64,000 nt of DNA, taken from contig JAJYYE010000004.1 of assembly GCA_021801265.1 (NCBI GenBank), forward strand, positions 1 to 64,000. Reading direction: 5' to 3'. The stretch is from Pseudomonadota bacterium. Its GTDB lineage: Bacteria > Pseudomonadota > Gammaproteobacteria > Halothiobacillales > Halothiobacillaceae. Position numbers and translations under genes: made by a program. The first letter of the stretch is position 1. Every line of letters begins with the position of its first letter. The notes beneath the pieces are model-generated. The model was not told where the DNA came from and did no database searches. It was given only the letters and a program-made list of their open reading frames with translations. Below, piece by piece: positions 1 through 9,924 of this stretch.

Positions 1-72
1 GGCAAGCACTCTAATTTCCACTGCATTCTCCTGGGTCAACATGGTGGCGGCTCAAAAGCCGCCATCTTTGCT

Positions 73-127
73 CAGGGGGTCAAAATTACTTCGGCGCTAG
101 GGGGGCAGTCTTACATCGGCGTTAACA
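73..127. mobile_element. Probable terminal end of an IS21-like insertion sequence
   Basis: Two imperfect tandem copies of a 25-26 bp unit lie side by side. Each has a run of G, then CA, then TTAC(T/A)TCGGCG, at about 75-98 and 100-123, and the block closes with AACA at 127. IS21-family ends carry repeated transposase-binding sites and terminate in CA, so this fits an element whose body lies left of the window. No transposase gene is visible here. The identification is by pattern only and needs the upstream sequence. Confidence 0.4.
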
Positions 128-204
128 GATACAGGTGCACTTTCAAGGTTATTAAAGATATTCCATAAATAGATAGACTTTGTATCCCAAAGGAGAAGGC
201 GTCT

Positions 205-879
205 ATGCGAGTTGAAGCAAACCACCCAAGTCTATCAACTTTGGTCGGCACACCGAAAGAAATACGGGAGTGTCTTAAAAAATCTCATGCTGACCGCGTG
301 CTGCTAGTTACGCTCGACCACATAAAACCGAGTGACTTCCAGGTTCTAGCGGAAAACATCGCCACCGTGGCGTCATCCATGTTCGAGATCCTGCTGGAAC
401 GTCACGAGCAGGAGACTCTGGAGCGTTTGGTCGAAGTTCTGTTACCGAATACATTACCATCTCCCCGCTTGCTCAAGGATGCAGCCACACTGATGCGGGC
501 ACGCAAAGCGGTACTGGCAAGCGGTGATTGGTTGTCTGCAGCCAACATTGCCAACCTGGCAGGGCTCAGCACCCACAACCCCAGTGCTCAGCCCAACAAG
601 TGGAAGAAGCAGGGACGGATCTTCGCCATCAGCCATGGGGGCGTGGATTATTTCCCTGGCTATGGGTTAGATCGAGATGGCGGCTTCCATCCGTTAAAGG
701 CACTCGCCAAGATCATCGCGATCTTTGCCGGACACAAGGACAGTTGGGGCATGTCCTACTGGTTCCGTTCGGACAGCAGCTTCCTAGGAGGAAAGAGACC
801 ACAGGACCTGTTGGTATCGGCACCAGAACGAGTGATCGAGGCAGCTGTGGACGAGGTAAGGGATGTTGCTCATGGCTAA
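205..879 (+). CDS. Antitoxin-like protein with a DUF2384 (Xre/MbcA/ParS)-like C-terminus
   Basis: A 224-residue soluble protein. The C-terminal 70 residues have the pattern of the toxin-binding domain of Xre/MbcA/ParS antitoxins: a helix, then W-x-x-x-YWFRS, FLGGKRPQDLL and a closing helix with ERVIEAA. The middle (residues about 105-155) looks like a small winged-helix or HTH-type module ending in GRIFAISHGGVDYFPGY. The start is supported by AGGAGA at 191-196. RES- or ParT-type toxins normally follow such genes, but none follows here: the next 500 bases hold no convincing ORF. It sits just inside the putative IS end. It could be an orphan antitoxin or a regulator; function is inferred. Confidence 0.6.
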   Translation: MRVEANHPSLSTLVGTPKEIRECLKKSHADRVLLVTLDHIKPSDFQVLAENIATVASSMFEILLERHEQETLERLVEVLLPNTLPSPRLLKDAATLMRARKAVLASGDWLSAANIANLAGLSTHNPSAQPNKWKKQGRIFAISHGGVDYFPGYGLDRDGGFHPLKALAKIIAIFAGHKDSWGMSYWFRSDSSFLGGKRPQDLLVSAPERVIEAAVDEVRDVAHG

Positions 880-1384
880 GGTGGCGACCAAGTGGTTCAG
901 AAAAAAGTCAGCGGTGTAAAAATAGAAACTTGGAGTTCTTAGTGATGACCCTGTCTGTATTTTCAGTTCTGGATGTAGAGTCACTAGATGCTGTGGTTAA
1001 TAGGATCGAGAATCACCGGATGCTATGATTTCAAGAGTCATCAGATGATATGGTAAAACCATAACTAATTGAATTATATAAATACACAAAGTCAACTGTT
1101 TCAGGGTTCAACAATTTGTACGAAAGACTAAAAAACTTGTTGGCCAATCAGTCGCCAAGACGGTATCTTGAGCAACACTTGAAAAAGATGCACTCATCAA
1201 ATCCTGGGTTCTTGTTGATTTGAGTATAAAAAACAAATGCGCCTGTTCGGGCGCATTTTCTTAAATCAATCACAAGTTGCAAGTCATACAGAAAGGGGAC
1301 TGAGAAAAAATTCACATTTCTGAACTGCCGAAAAAGAAGCGGTCACTAAAAATAACCGCGGACATGGATATCCGCGTCAATAAC
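880..1384. other. Gene-poor intergenic stretch
   Basis: About 500 bases without a credible coding region on either strand; the short ORFs have no start signals or family resemblance. It contains the terminator described separately and two weaker hairpins just downstream of fimV: GCGGT/ACCGC near 1339-1359 and CGCGGA/TCCGCG near 1357-1376. A partner toxin for the preceding antitoxin-like gene would be expected here, but I see none. Confidence 0.5.
1235..1258 (-). terminator. Rho-independent terminator, possibly bidirectional
   Basis: A perfect 9-bp stem (AAATGCGCC with GGCGCATTT) and a 6-nt loop. On the minus strand it is followed by a T-rich run, so it can end fimV transcription about 130 bases after the stop codon. 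On the plus strand TTTTCTT follows, so it may also work for the opposite direction. Confidence 0.75.
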
Positions 1385-3604
1385 TCAGTCCACTTTAAAC
1401 TTTAGTTCAATCTTGCGTAACTCAGCGACCAGATCGGCATCGCCTTCTGACTCAATTTCATCGGCAATCATTCGATAACTCTCCTGATCACCGACCCCCA
1501 AGAAGGCTTCTGCCAGACCTAGCCGAGTATCATTTTGGGGTTCGGTGGAGAAACTGGAACCCGAATTAACCTGATTTAAATCAATAGGTTGATCAGAGAT
1601 TGGCTCTTCAGGGAACGCACCAAGCTCAAGATCCAAGTCACCAGAGGCCGCAGAAGATTTATGACTGAGATCATCCAAAGCAGGCAAGTCAAAGTCCAAA
1701 TCGGCAAATGAGTGAGGTAATTCCACTGAGGTTGAACCTTGGGACTCAGGTACGGCTGGTCGTGGTTCATTTAAATCCATCGGATGATCATCAACCGGAC
1801 TCTCGAGGCCCGCATCCAATGAAAACACACTAGGTGACAGCACATCCAACGTATCCGGCGCTAAAGTCGTTAATTGTCTGTCCGCAGAAGCGGAATCTTG
1901 AGAATAATGCTCATCAAAAATACTAACTGACGAATCGGTTGAAGCATGAGTCGTTGGGTTCAGTAAATCTGGACGATTTGCTGAACCAAACTTTACATCA
2001 ATTTGCTCAAGCGTTTTATTTAACTCCGGAACATTGTTCTCTTCAGAGTATATTCTTGCCAACTCTTGATACAGCGCTAATTCTTCAGGCTGAAGCGCAA
2101 TAGCATCGTGAACAACTTCTAATGCTTGTTCGTTAAGATTATAGGAGAGTAATAAACGTGCTTCATCAATGATGGATTTAACATCAAAGGCGGGTGATTC
2201 ATGTTGAAAAACAGGAAGGGCTACAGCGGTTGCTGCCCGCATTTGAGATACTGATGGCATAGCTACAGATTCAGAAGTTTTTGACACATCGATTAGGTTG
2301 ACTTCGGCATTACTCTTGCTCTGAGTTGGATATGAAGAGCCGAGTGAATCAATTTCTTTATCCCGACCCCGGCCCCGGCCTCGTGATGCAGCAACCAGAA
2401 GCAAAATAAGGATTAATAATCCAGCGCCACCCAACAAATAAGGCGCCCAGTGAATCCAGAAATTATTATTTTGAGCTTCGAGTTGTTTTTTAAGTAATTG
2501 GGTCTGTTCATCAGATGCTTTGATTTTTTGCTGAAGCAGCTCAATGTTTTGGTTCCGGTCTGAAATAAGGCCCTGAACTTGCTTAAGCTGTTCATTCAAC
2601 AAAGAAATTTGCCGACTCATCGCATCACTTTTTGCATCAATAGAAGCAATGGCCTCGTTATTTTGTTGCACTGTGGGGGGATTATTTGTGGTATTGGTCG
2701 TCGCGCTCGGCGCATTATCGATAGCGGGCAACATACCACTGACAGCGTTAGCGGCAGCTTGATTCGCCATCTCAGAAGCGATATGGGGAGCAGGTTTACC
2801 AGATTCTGCAGATAAGAGCTGTAGTTTAGGTTGGCTGGCCGTTGCCTGTGCTGTGCTTGTTGCAGCTGGCGCGATTTTAGTGGGCACCGTTGATTTGGCA
2901 ACGTAACTGGTAGGCACTTTTAACGTCACACCTGATTTCATCATATTGCCATTACCCCCAGCGAATGCGTCTGGGTTGGCATTGATAATGGCTTGCATCA
3001 TCGGCCGGACAGAAACGCTACGATCTGAAGCGGCACGTTTTGCAATATCGTAGAGCGTGTCGCCTCGTTTAACTTGATACGTTCCGCCCATCTTAACGTC
3101 GGCAACGTCCTTAACCGGTTGCCAGCCTGCAGTTTTTTCAGAAGGCTCAGCAGTTACGGAACCGCGCAACGTATTATTATTGAAATTATTCTCGGTCGGC
3201 TTATTAATCGCCCTTTGGGCAGGCGGATTCAAAAGTAAATCAAATTCTTTAATGACTTTACTTTCGCCCGAAGTAACTTCAAGCAATATACTTAAAATCG
3301 GGTCAGTGATGATCCGTTTTGAGCCCATTAAAATGAAGAATCGCTTTCCCTCGGATTTAATTTGAAACGTGATATTTCCTGCCAACTGATCCAATGAAAG
3401 ACCCGCCTGCCGGTAATAATTTTCCGGGGCGAGTTCAACTTTAACCTCATCCAACGGGGAACCATTGAGTCCCGTTAACGGAATAAGGACTTTCAGGTGT
3501 TCAGTCAGATGTGATTCTACCTTGGCATTGCCCAGTTCGGCGGCCTGCAAGTAGGCTGGGGTTGTACACAGGATGCCCGCAATAATCCAACTTAACTTCC
3601 GCAT
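1385..3604 (-). CDS. fimV: FimV-like polar hub protein with LysM domain
   Basis: Inner-membrane protein of about 739 residues with the FimV architecture. It has a signal peptide (about residues 1-21) and a conserved N-terminal domain (to about 130). A LysM peptidoglycan-binding motif (GGTYQVKRGDTLYDIA) spans about 173-235. A short coiled coil (about 325-380) precedes a single transmembrane helix at about 385-408 followed by an RGRGRGR stop. An acidic cytoplasmic region and a FimV C-terminal domain (LAEAFLGVGDQESYRMIADEI) complete it. FimV proteins organise the cell pole and type IV pilus assembly and often sit beside asd, as here. An upstream in-frame ATG exists at 3649, but AAGGAG nine bases before 3604 favours the shorter form. 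Confidence 0.9.
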   Translation of the reverse strand: MRKLSWIIAGILCTTPAYLQAAELGNAKVESHLTEHLKVLIPLTGLNGSPLDEVKVELAPENYYRQAGLSLDQLAGNITFQIKSEGKRFFILMGSKRIITDPILSILLEVTSGESKVIKEFDLLLNPPAQRAINKPTENNFNNNTLRGSVTAEPSEKTAGWQPVKDVADVKMGGTYQVKRGDTLYDIAKRAASDRSVSVRPMMQAIINANPDAFAGGNGNMMKSGVTLKVPTSYVAKSTVPTKIAPAATSTAQATASQPKLQLLSAESGKPAPHIASEMANQAAANAVSGMLPAIDNAPSATTNTTNNPPTVQQNNEAIASIDAKSDAMSRQISLLNEQLKQVQGLISDRNQNIELLQQKIKASDEQTQLLKKQLEAQNNNFWIHWAPYLLGGAGLLILILLLVAASRGRGRGRDKEIDSLGSSYPTQSKSNAEVNLIDVSKTSESVAMPSVSQMRAATAVALPVFQHESPAFDVKSIIDEARLLLSYNLNEQALEVVHDAIALQPEELALYQELARIYSEENNVPELNKTLEQIDVKFGSANRPDLLNPTTHASTDSSVSIFDEHYSQDSASADRQLTTLAPDTLDVLSPSVFSLDAGLESPVDDHPMDLNEPRPAVPESQGSTSVELPHSFADLDFDLPALDDLSHKSSAASGDLDLELGAFPEEPISDQPIDLNQVNSGSSFSTEPQNDTRLGLAEAFLGVGDQESYRMIADEIESEGDADLVAELRKIELKFKVD

Positions 3605-3724
3605 GTCAATCAACTCCTTAAATACAGATCGCCCGTAATCCCCGCTCAAATCCTGTTTGACTCAAAACAAACACGAGCCGGGATCACTTTACCTTTGGTC
3701 AAACTAGCGTGATTGTGCCACAGG

Positions 3725-4747
3725 TTAGAGATAATCGCGCACCAAAACTTCGGCAATTTGTACGCTATTAAGCGCCGCTCCTTTGCGAACATTATCCGAC
3801 ACCACCCAGAGGTTCAATCCGCGATCGGTTGAAATATCTTCGCGGATACGACCAACAAACACAGGATCTTTACCCGCTGCATCCGTTTGCGCCGTCGGCC
3901 AACCCCCATCTTTATGCTCATCAATCACTTTAATGCCCGGTGCTTTGGTTAGCAGGGCACGGGCTTGCGCCGCAGTGATTTTATCGCGGGTTTCGATATG
4001 TACCGCTTCAGAATGACCGTAGAACACGGGCACGCGCACAGCGGTCGGATTCACCATGATGGTATCATCGCCCATGATTTTGCGCGTTTCCCACACCATT
4101 TTCATTTCTTCCTTGGTGTAGCCGTTCTCCATAAACACATCAATTTGTGGCAACACATTGAAGGCGATGGTTTTGGGATAAACCACGGGGTCTTTGCGAT
4201 CACCACCCAAGAGAGCAGCCGTTTGGCCCGCCAGTTCTTCAATCGCTTCTTTGCCTGTACCGGAAACAGCTTGATAGGTCGCAACATTGATACGGGTAAT
4301 ACCCACTGCGTCATAAATTGGCTTCAACGCCACCAGCATTTGAATCGTGGAACAATTGGGGTTGGCGATGATGCCGCGATTTTTATATTGAGCAATCGCT
4401 TGTGGGTTCACTTCAGGCACCACGAGCGGGATATCCTCGTCGTAGCGAAATTGCGAGGTGTTATCAATCACGATGCAGCCCGCAGCAGCGGCTTTCGGGG
4501 CGTAAATCTCAGACACGGACGCCCCTGGGGAGAACAGACCTACCTGAACCTTCGAAAAGTCGAACGTAGCCAAATCCTCAACCACGAGCAACTTATCACC
4601 AAACGGGACGCGCTTACCTACCGAACGCTCGGAGGCCAAGGCATACACTTTACCGACAGGGAATTTTCGCTCGGCCAAAATCGAGAGCATGGCCTCACCC
4701 ACGGCACCGGTCGCCCCCACAACTGCTACATCAAATATACGGCTCAT
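3725..4747 (-). CDS. asd: Aspartate-semialdehyde dehydrogenase
   Basis: NADPH-dependent enzyme that reduces aspartyl phosphate to aspartate semialdehyde, the branch point to lysine/diaminopimelate, threonine and methionine. The 340-residue protein starts with the Rossmann motif VVGATGAVGE. The acyl-enzyme cysteine is at about residue 132 in NPNCSTIQ, and the phosphate-binding and base region is seen as RVPVFYGHSEAVH. Length and motifs fit the bacterial family fully. It lies 39 bases downstream of leuB on the same strand, so it probably belongs to the leu transcription unit. Confidence 0.97.
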   Translation of the reverse strand: MSRIFDVAVVGATGAVGEAMLSILAERKFPVGKVYALASERSVGKRVPFGDKLLVVEDLATFDFSKVQVGLFSPGASVSEIYAPKAAAAGCIVIDNTSQFRYDEDIPLVVPEVNPQAIAQYKNRGIIANPNCSTIQMLVALKPIYDAVGITRINVATYQAVSGTGKEAIEELAGQTAALLGGDRKDPVVYPKTIAFNVLPQIDVFMENGYTKEEMKMVWETRKIMGDDTIMVNPTAVRVPVFYGHSEAVHIETRDKITAAQARALLTKAPGIKVIDEHKDGGWPTAQTDAAGKDPVFVGRIREDISTDRGLNLWVVSDNVRKGAALNSVQIAEVLVRDYL

Positions 4748-4786
4748 AAATTCTTTTCACTCTCAATTCAGCACAAATGTTTCGGG

Positions 4787-5860
4787 TTAGTTTAACGCAG
4801 CGACGACGGCATCGCCCATTTCAATGGTGGAAACTTTACGATCTTTCGGTGTGTAAATATCGGCGGTGCGCAAACCTTGATCCAAGACATGACTCACGGC
4901 CGTTTCAATCCGACCAGCCAAATCACTTCGGCCAAAGCTGTAGCGCAGCAACATCGCGGCAGAAAGAATGGTGGCGAGCGGATTGGCGATGCCTTTGCCC
5001 GCGATGTCGGGGGCTGAACCGTGGCTGGGTTCATACAAACCCTGGCCTTTATCGTTGAGTGAGGCTGAAGGCAACATGCCGATGGAGCCGGTCAGCATCG
5101 ATGCCTGATCGGACAAAATATCGCCGAACAGGTTTTCGGTCACCATCACATCAAACTGCTTCGGCCAACGCACGAGCTGCATCGCAGCATTATCGACATA
5201 CATATGGGTGAGCTCCACATCAGGATAATCCTTGCTGATGCGAATCATCACCTCACGCCACAATTCCGAAGTTTCCAGCACATTGGCCTTATCAACCGAA
5301 CAGACTTTCTTGTTGCGCTTCATGGCGGCATCAAAGGCCACGCGGCCAATGCGTTCGATTTCCGCTTCATTGTAGTGCATGGTGTTGAAGCCTTCACGCT
5401 GACCATTCACATTCCGAATACCGCGGGGCTGGCCGAAATACACGCCGCCGGTGAGTTCGCGCACAATCAAAATATCCAAACCTGCCACCACGTCGGGTTT
5501 CAATGAGGAACTATCGGCCAGTTGCGGATACAAAATCGCTGGGCGCAAATTGGCGAACAATCCCATCGCCGAACGAATGCCGAGCAAACCACGCTCAGGG
5601 CGCAAAGGGCGATCGAGGTTATCATATTGCGGACCGCCGACCGCGCCGAGCAACACCGCATCGGCAGTCAGTGCCGCTTTTTTCGTTGCTTCAGGGAAGG
5701 GATGACCCGCCGCATCGTAGGCCGCGCCGCCAATGACACCATCAATAAAATTGAGCGTTAAATCTGTACCTTGCGTCACCGCTTTGAGCACGCGCACCGC
5801 TTGTTCGGTAATTTCGGGACCAATGCCATCACCGGGCAACACAAGAATATGTTTATGCAT
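4787..5860 (-). CDS. leuB: 3-isopropylmalate dehydrogenase
   Basis: Cytoplasmic NAD-dependent enzyme of leucine synthesis that oxidises and decarboxylates 3-isopropylmalate to 2-oxoisocaproate. It is 357 residues long from the start used here. Visible signatures are LPGDGIGPE at the N-terminus, the substrate-binding segment with [10 protein letters not shown], the YFGQPRG region, and [11 protein letters not shown] followed by [10 protein letters not shown], which carries metal-binding aspartates. The upstream ATG at 5878 is less likely because GAGGTGG stands just before 5860. The EamA transporter gene separates it from leuD. Confidence 0.97.
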   Translation of the reverse strand: MHKHILVLPGDGIGPEITEQAVRVLKAVTQGTDLTLNFIDGVIGGAAYDAAGHPFPEATKKAALTADAVLLGAVGGPQYDNLDRPLRPERGLLGIRSAMGLFANLRPAILYPQLADSSSLKPDVVAGLDILIVRELTGGVYFGQPRGIRNVNGQREGFNTMHYNEAEIERIGRVAFDAAMKRNKKVCSVDKANVLETSELWREVMIRISKDYPDVELTHMYVDNAAMQLVRWPKQFDVMVTENLFGDILSDQASMLTGSIGMLPSASLNDKGQGLYEPSHGSAPDIAGKGIANPLATILSAAMLLRYSFGRSDLAGRIETAVSHVLDQGLRTADIYTPKDRKVSTIEMGDAVVAALN

Positions 5861-5881
5861 AACCACCTCAATCATCACAAT

Positions 5882-6799
5882 CTATAAATCGGCCAGCGCG
5901 ATGAGTACCACGCCAACCGCGACTAAAAAAAGAGCCAGCACCTCATTTTTAGCGAAGCGCTCTTTCAAATAAAAATGACCAAACAACAAGGTGAACAACA
6001 CTTCGATTTGCCCCAAACCGCGCACCAAAGCGACTTGTGTTAAGGCGAAACCGGTAAACCATGCCGCCGAGCCGAGCGCCGATAATACCCCGACCGGCAA
6101 CGCACGCCGCCAAGCCACCAGACATTGGCGCAGCGCCGTACGCTGAAACCCCGCCATGTAACTCCCCTGCACCAAAACCTGCACACTGTTCGTAACCAGC
6201 AGCACGAGCAAAGCTTTAACGAACACGGGCATATCCGCATCCAACGTTAAACTGGCTTCGCGCAGCGCCAGCGCAGTGAGCGCGAATGCCAAACCCGCGC
6301 TCAAACCAAATAACGCCGCCGGTTGTACTGACACCTTCAGCCATCCGAGTAACGTAAATTTTTCGACAGGAATGGCAAGCCACAGCACGCCCGCCATCGC
6401 CACCACTGCACCAACAATCGCCCACTGTGGCAAAGCAATCCCGAACACGAATACCGAAATCAGCACCAACTGCACCGCCTCGGTTTTGGCATAGGCCGTG
6501 CCCACCAAATAGTTGCGATGCCCGAAGGCTGAAATCAGAAAAAACGTGCCGAAAATTTGCGCCACGCCGCCCGCTAAACAAAACAGCACAAATTTGACCG
6601 ATAGCTGCGGCCACGATACCTGTAACCACCACGCCGCCACGGCCAGCATCAGCACATCCAGCGGCAGCGCGTAAAAATAGCGCACAAACGCCGCACCACT
6701 GGCGGTTAATTCATGGCGTAAATTTGCCTGCAATGCCGTGCGCCCTGCTTGGAATAATGCCGCAGTAATCGTAATGGGGATCCAAGCGGGAATATCCAC
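5882..6799 (-). CDS. EamA-type DMT-superfamily transporter
   Basis: A 305-residue, very hydrophobic protein with about ten transmembrane segments in two homologous halves, as in EamA/RhaT-type metabolite exporters. Characteristic glycine and alanine-rich stretches are seen (GTAYAKTEAVQ near the end of half one, GLGQIEVLFTLLFG in half two). It is 4 bases from leuD and 21 from leuB, so it is almost certainly co-transcribed with the leucine genes. This position suggests export of leucine, a branched-chain keto acid or a related metabolite, but the substrate cannot be read from sequence. Confidence 0.85.
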   Translation of the reverse strand: MDIPAWIPITITAALFQAGRTALQANLRHELTASGAAFVRYFYALPLDVLMLAVAAWWLQVSWPQLSVKFVLFCLAGGVAQIFGTFFLISAFGHRNYLVGTAYAKTEAVQLVLISVFVFGIALPQWAIVGAVVAMAGVLWLAIPVEKFTLLGWLKVSVQPAALFGLSAGLAFALTALALREASLTLDADMPVFVKALLVLLVTNSVQVLVQGSYMAGFQRTALRQCLVAWRRALPVGVLSALGSAAWFTGFALTQVALVRGLGQIEVLFTLLFGHFYLKERFAKNEVLALFLVAVGVVLIALADL

Positions 6800-6803
6800 T
6801 CAA

Positions 6804-7454
6804 TTACGCACGCTTATCGAGGAAAAGCCATGGCGCCGTTTGCTGGCGTTGAGCTTCATACGCTGTAATATCGGCGGCGTGTTTGAGCGTGAGATCAATG
6901 TCGTCCGCACCTTCGATTAAACATTGTTTGCGGAAGGCATCCACGCTGAATTCAATCGCGCTGCCATCGGGTTTAATGATCTTTTGACTGGCCAAATCAA
7001 TCGTGAGTTGATAACCCGTGTGTGCGGCAACTTCACGGAACAGTTCATCAACACTGTCTTCGGGCAAGGCAATCGGCAATAAGCCGGTTTTGAAGCTGTT
7101 GTTGAAGAAAATATCGGCAAATGACGGCGCAATCACCACCCGAAAGCCAAAATCGGTGAGTGCCCAGACCGCGTGTTCACGTGAGGAGCCGCACCCGAAA
7201 TTCTGCCGGGCCAACAAGATAGTGGCCTGATCGTAGGGCGATTGGTTCAAAACAAAGTCCGGGTTTTTCGCCCGCTGGCCGTGATTCATCCCCGGTTCGC
7301 CCGGTGTGAGATATCGCCAATCATCGAAGGCATTGGGGCCAAAGCCGCTGCGCTTGATCGATTTCAAATACTGCTTGGGAATAATCGCGTCGGTATCGAC
7401 ATTGGCACGATCAAGCGGGGCAACAATACCGGTATGCGTGGTAAATGCGTGCAT
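6804..7454 (-). CDS. leuD: 3-isopropylmalate dehydratase small subunit
   Basis: Small subunit of isopropylmalate isomerase. With LeuC it interconverts 2- and 3-isopropylmalate in leucine synthesis. The 216-residue protein begins with [22 protein letters not shown], carries the conserved [14 protein letters not shown] motif and the swivelling-domain sequence [19 protein letters not shown]. The stop of leuC is 14 bases upstream. Length is normal. Confidence 0.97.
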   Translation of the reverse strand: MHAFTTHTGIVAPLDRANVDTDAIIPKQYLKSIKRSGFGPNAFDDWRYLTPGEPGMNHGQRAKNPDFVLNQSPYDQATILLARQNFGCGSSREHAVWALTDFGFRVVIAPSFADIFFNNSFKTGLLPIALPEDSVDELFREVAAHTGYQLTIDLASQKIIKPDGSAIEFSVDAFRKQCLIEGADDIDLTLKHAADITAYEAQRQQTAPWLFLDKRA

Positions 7455-7468
7455 GGTGAATCCTCGAA

Positions 7469-8872
7469 TTAGAGCTGGCGTACATCGACAAAGTGACCGG
7501 CAATCGCGGCGGCGGCGGCCATGGCGGGGCTGACCAAATGCGTGCGCCCGCCCTGCCCTTGTCGGCCTTCGAAATTACGGTTGCTGGTCGATGCGCAACG
7601 CTCGCCCGGTTCCAGGCGGTCAGCATTCATCGCCAAACACATTGAGCAACCCGGTTCCCGCCATTCAAAACCGGCGTTTAGGAATATTTTATCCAAACCT
7701 TCCTTTTCAGCCTGCTCGCGCACCAAGCCCGAACCTGGCACGACCATCGCTAACGTCACATTCGCTGCGACTTTGCCGTTACCAATCACAGCAGCAGCGG
7801 CGCGTAAATCTTCGATGCGCGCATTGGTGCAGGAACCGATAAACACTTTATCGATCTGGATTTGTTCAATCGGCGTATTGGCGGTCAACCCCATGTACAC
7901 CAAGGCCTTACGCATGCCATCGGCTTTGACGGCATCGGGCTCGTTGGCCGGATCGGGGACCGTGGCCGATACCGGCACGACCATTTCCGGTGAGGTGCCC
8001 CAGCTCACCTGCGGTGCGATTTCGGCAGCATCCAGTACCACCACCTTGTCGAATACCGCATCCAAATCGGATGTGAGCGTGCGCCATTCGGCAGCGGCCT
8101 GCTCGAACAGCTCGCCCTGCGGTGCGAAGGGGCGGCCGCGGAAATACTCGATGGTTTTTTCATCGACCGCCACCATGCCCGCGCGCGCGCCGCCTTCAAT
8201 CGCCATATTGCACACACTCATACGACCTTCAACCGAGAGTGATTCAATGGCGGAACCGGCGAACTCCACGGCATAACCCGTACCACCTGCGGTGCCGATT
8301 TTGCCGATAATCGCCAGCACGACATCTTTGGCCGTCACGCCGACACCCAATTGGCCATCAACCCGAACCTGCATGGTTTTAGCGCGCTTTTGCAACAAGG
8401 TTTGCGTGGCCATCACATGTTCGACTTCCGAAGTACCGATGCCGAATGCCAACGCGCCGAACGCACCATGGGTCGAGGTATGCGAATCACCGCAGACAAT
8501 CGTCGTGCCGGGCAAGGTGAAACCTTCTTCAGGCCCGATCACATGTACGATCCCTTGGCGTTTATCGTTCATCGCAAATTCTTGCACGCCGAATTCCGCA
8601 CAATTGCGATCGAGCGTTTCGACCTGTTCACGGGAGACCAGATCATCGATGCCACGCAAACGATTGGTGGTAGGCACGTTATGATCGGGCACAGCCAACA
8701 TCGCGCCAACACGCCAGGGTTTGCGGTTCGCCATGCGTAATCCTTCGAACGCCTGCGGACTGGTGACTTCATGCACCAAGTGGCGGTCAATATACAAAAG
8801 TACAGTGCCATCGGCCTGCTCACGTACGATGTGGGCATCGAAAATTTTATCAAACAGCGTTTTTCCGGCCAT
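7469..8872 (-). CDS. leuC: 3-isopropylmalate dehydratase large subunit
   Basis: Aconitase-family large subunit, 467 residues, which carries the [4Fe-4S] cluster of isopropylmalate isomerase. Cluster cysteines are visible in [13 protein letters not shown] and in the pair GCSMCLAMN. The substrate signature [14 protein letters not shown] is present. The start at 8872 is favoured over 8890 by GAGGAG about seven bases ahead. It is the first gene of the run leuC-leuD-eamA-leuB-asd, and a LysR gene is divergent from it with a candidate operator between. Confidence 0.97.
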   Translation of the reverse strand: MAGKTLFDKIFDAHIVREQADGTVLLYIDRHLVHEVTSPQAFEGLRMANRKPWRVGAMLAVPDHNVPTTNRLRGIDDLVSREQVETLDRNCAEFGVQEFAMNDKRQGIVHVIGPEEGFTLPGTTIVCGDSHTSTHGAFGALAFGIGTSEVEHVMATQTLLQKRAKTMQVRVDGQLGVGVTAKDVVLAIIGKIGTAGGTGYAVEFAGSAIESLSVEGRMSVCNMAIEGGARAGMVAVDEKTIEYFRGRPFAPQGELFEQAAAEWRTLTSDLDAVFDKVVVLDAAEIAPQVSWGTSPEMVVPVSATVPDPANEPDAVKADGMRKALVYMGLTANTPIEQIQIDKVFIGSCTNARIEDLRAAAAVIGNGKVAANVTLAMVVPGSGLVREQAEKEGLDKIFLNAGFEWREPGCSMCLAMNADRLEPGERCASTSNRNFEGRQGQGGRTHLVSPAMAAAAAIAGHFVDVRQL

Positions 8873-8967
8873 GGGATTCTCCTCAAGCACGCACTAAAAC
8901 TCGAAACATGACACGTACCTTATGCTGATTTACCCAAAACAAAAAATCGAAATTTTTCATAAAAGCC

Positions 8968-8982
8968 ATTCCTATTGGTTAT
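8968..8982. promoter_or_regulatory. Candidate LysR-type operator (AT-N11-AT)
   Basis: ATTCCTATTGGTTAT lies between the divergent leuC and LysR genes and fits the general LysR-box form T-N11-A, here with AT at both ends. It is 30 bases upstream of the regulator start, where such proteins usually repress their own gene and activate the divergent one. The match is to a loose consensus. Confidence 0.35.
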
Positions 8983-9012
8983 AGTTAGTGAAAACCCCCT
9001 GCGAAAGAATCC

Positions 9013-9924
9013 ATGAATCCAGCCTACCTCGATAATCAAAATATTCTGGCATTTTTAAGTGTGGCCGAGTCTGGCTCATTTTCTGCAGCCGCTCGGATAC
9101 TGCACATCACTCAGCCGGCGGTGAGCAAACGCATTGCCTTGTTGGAACGGCAAATCGGCGCCCCCCTGTTTGAGCGGCTAGCCCGCCAAGTGGTGCTGAC
9201 CGAATGGGGCACGCAATTGTTACCTGCCGCACAGCACGTACGCCAAGCCCTGGACGATCTGGCCACCGTTAGTCTCGGCACGGATCGCCCATTAGCAGGG
9301 CGGCTAGCGGTAGCGCTAAGCCATTACGCGGGCTTGCACTTATTACCGCAAGCGTTGGAACGCTTCAGCCAGAACTATCCCGACGTGTTATTGGATTTGC
9401 GGTTTCAGGATTCTGAAGCCGCCATTACCGCTGTGGTACAAGGCTCGGTGAGACTCGCTTACGGCACGCTGGGGTTTAATGCGCCGCCCAGTATCACCAC
9501 TACCGCCCTATGGCGGGAGCGGCTGTTGCCGATGGTGGCAATCCGCCATGCACGAGAAGAATCTCTTGATTTGAGTGTGCTTGCCAAACGTTTACCGATG
9601 ATTTTACCGGCAGCGAATACCAGCACGCGTCAAGCGATTGATGCCTGGCTCAATGCGCAAAGCATTGCGCCGTTGGCGGTGATTGAAGTGAACCAGCTTG
9701 ATTCGATTGCCTTGCTGGTCGGCACCGGTATTGGCTGGAGTGTTTTGCCAGAAACACTCCAAAATCCAAAATTGGCTATCGTTTCAACGCCGAATGCCCC
9801 CCCACCCGAACGCCAACTTGGCTTAATCATGCAGCGCGAACGCCCCATCAACCGCTTGGCGCAAGCCCTGATGGACTGTGTCCGTGCGGAATTGTCAAAC
9901 TACCCCATTAGTGTGATGCGCTAA
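9013..9924 (+). CDS. LysR-family transcriptional regulator, probable regulator of the leu genes
   Basis: A 303-residue LysR protein. The N-terminal winged HTH (residues about 12-70) has the typical FLSVAESGSFSAAAR and ITQPAVSKRIALLE sequences. A linker helix and a two-lobed effector domain (about 95-295) follow. It is divergent from leuC with about 140 bases between, the standard arrangement for a regulator of its neighbour. In many gammaproteobacteria a LysR gene stands next to leuC. The effector is unknown; a leucine-pathway intermediate is plausible. The 3' end overlaps the convergent oxidoreductase gene by 17 bases. Confidence 0.9.
   Translation: MNPAYLDNQNILAFLSVAESGSFSAAARILHITQPAVSKRIALLERQIGAPLFERLARQVVLTEWGTQLLPAAQHVRQALDDLATVSLGTDRPLAGRLAVALSHYAGLHLLPQALERFSQNYPDVLLDLRFQDSEAAITAVVQGSVRLAYGTLGFNAPPSITTTALWRERLLPMVAIRHAREESLDLSVLAKRLPMILPAANTSTRQAIDAWLNAQSIAPLAVIEVNQLDSIALLVGTGIGWSVLPETLQNPKLAIVSTPNAPPPERQLGLIMQRERPINRLAQALMDCVRAELSNYPISVMR

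Noticed and set aside
528-1028. 166-codon frame on the plus strand
   Set aside because: It overlaps the DUF2384-like gene in another frame, has an odd composition (many C, Q, H, R) and no family resemblance or start signal.
3965-4795. 276-codon plus-strand frame opposite asd
   Set aside because: It is the antisense shadow of asd, rich in histidine and without recognisable motifs.
7521-8276. 251-codon plus-strand frame opposite leuC
   Set aside because: Low-complexity serine/alanine/threonine-rich shadow of a certain gene.
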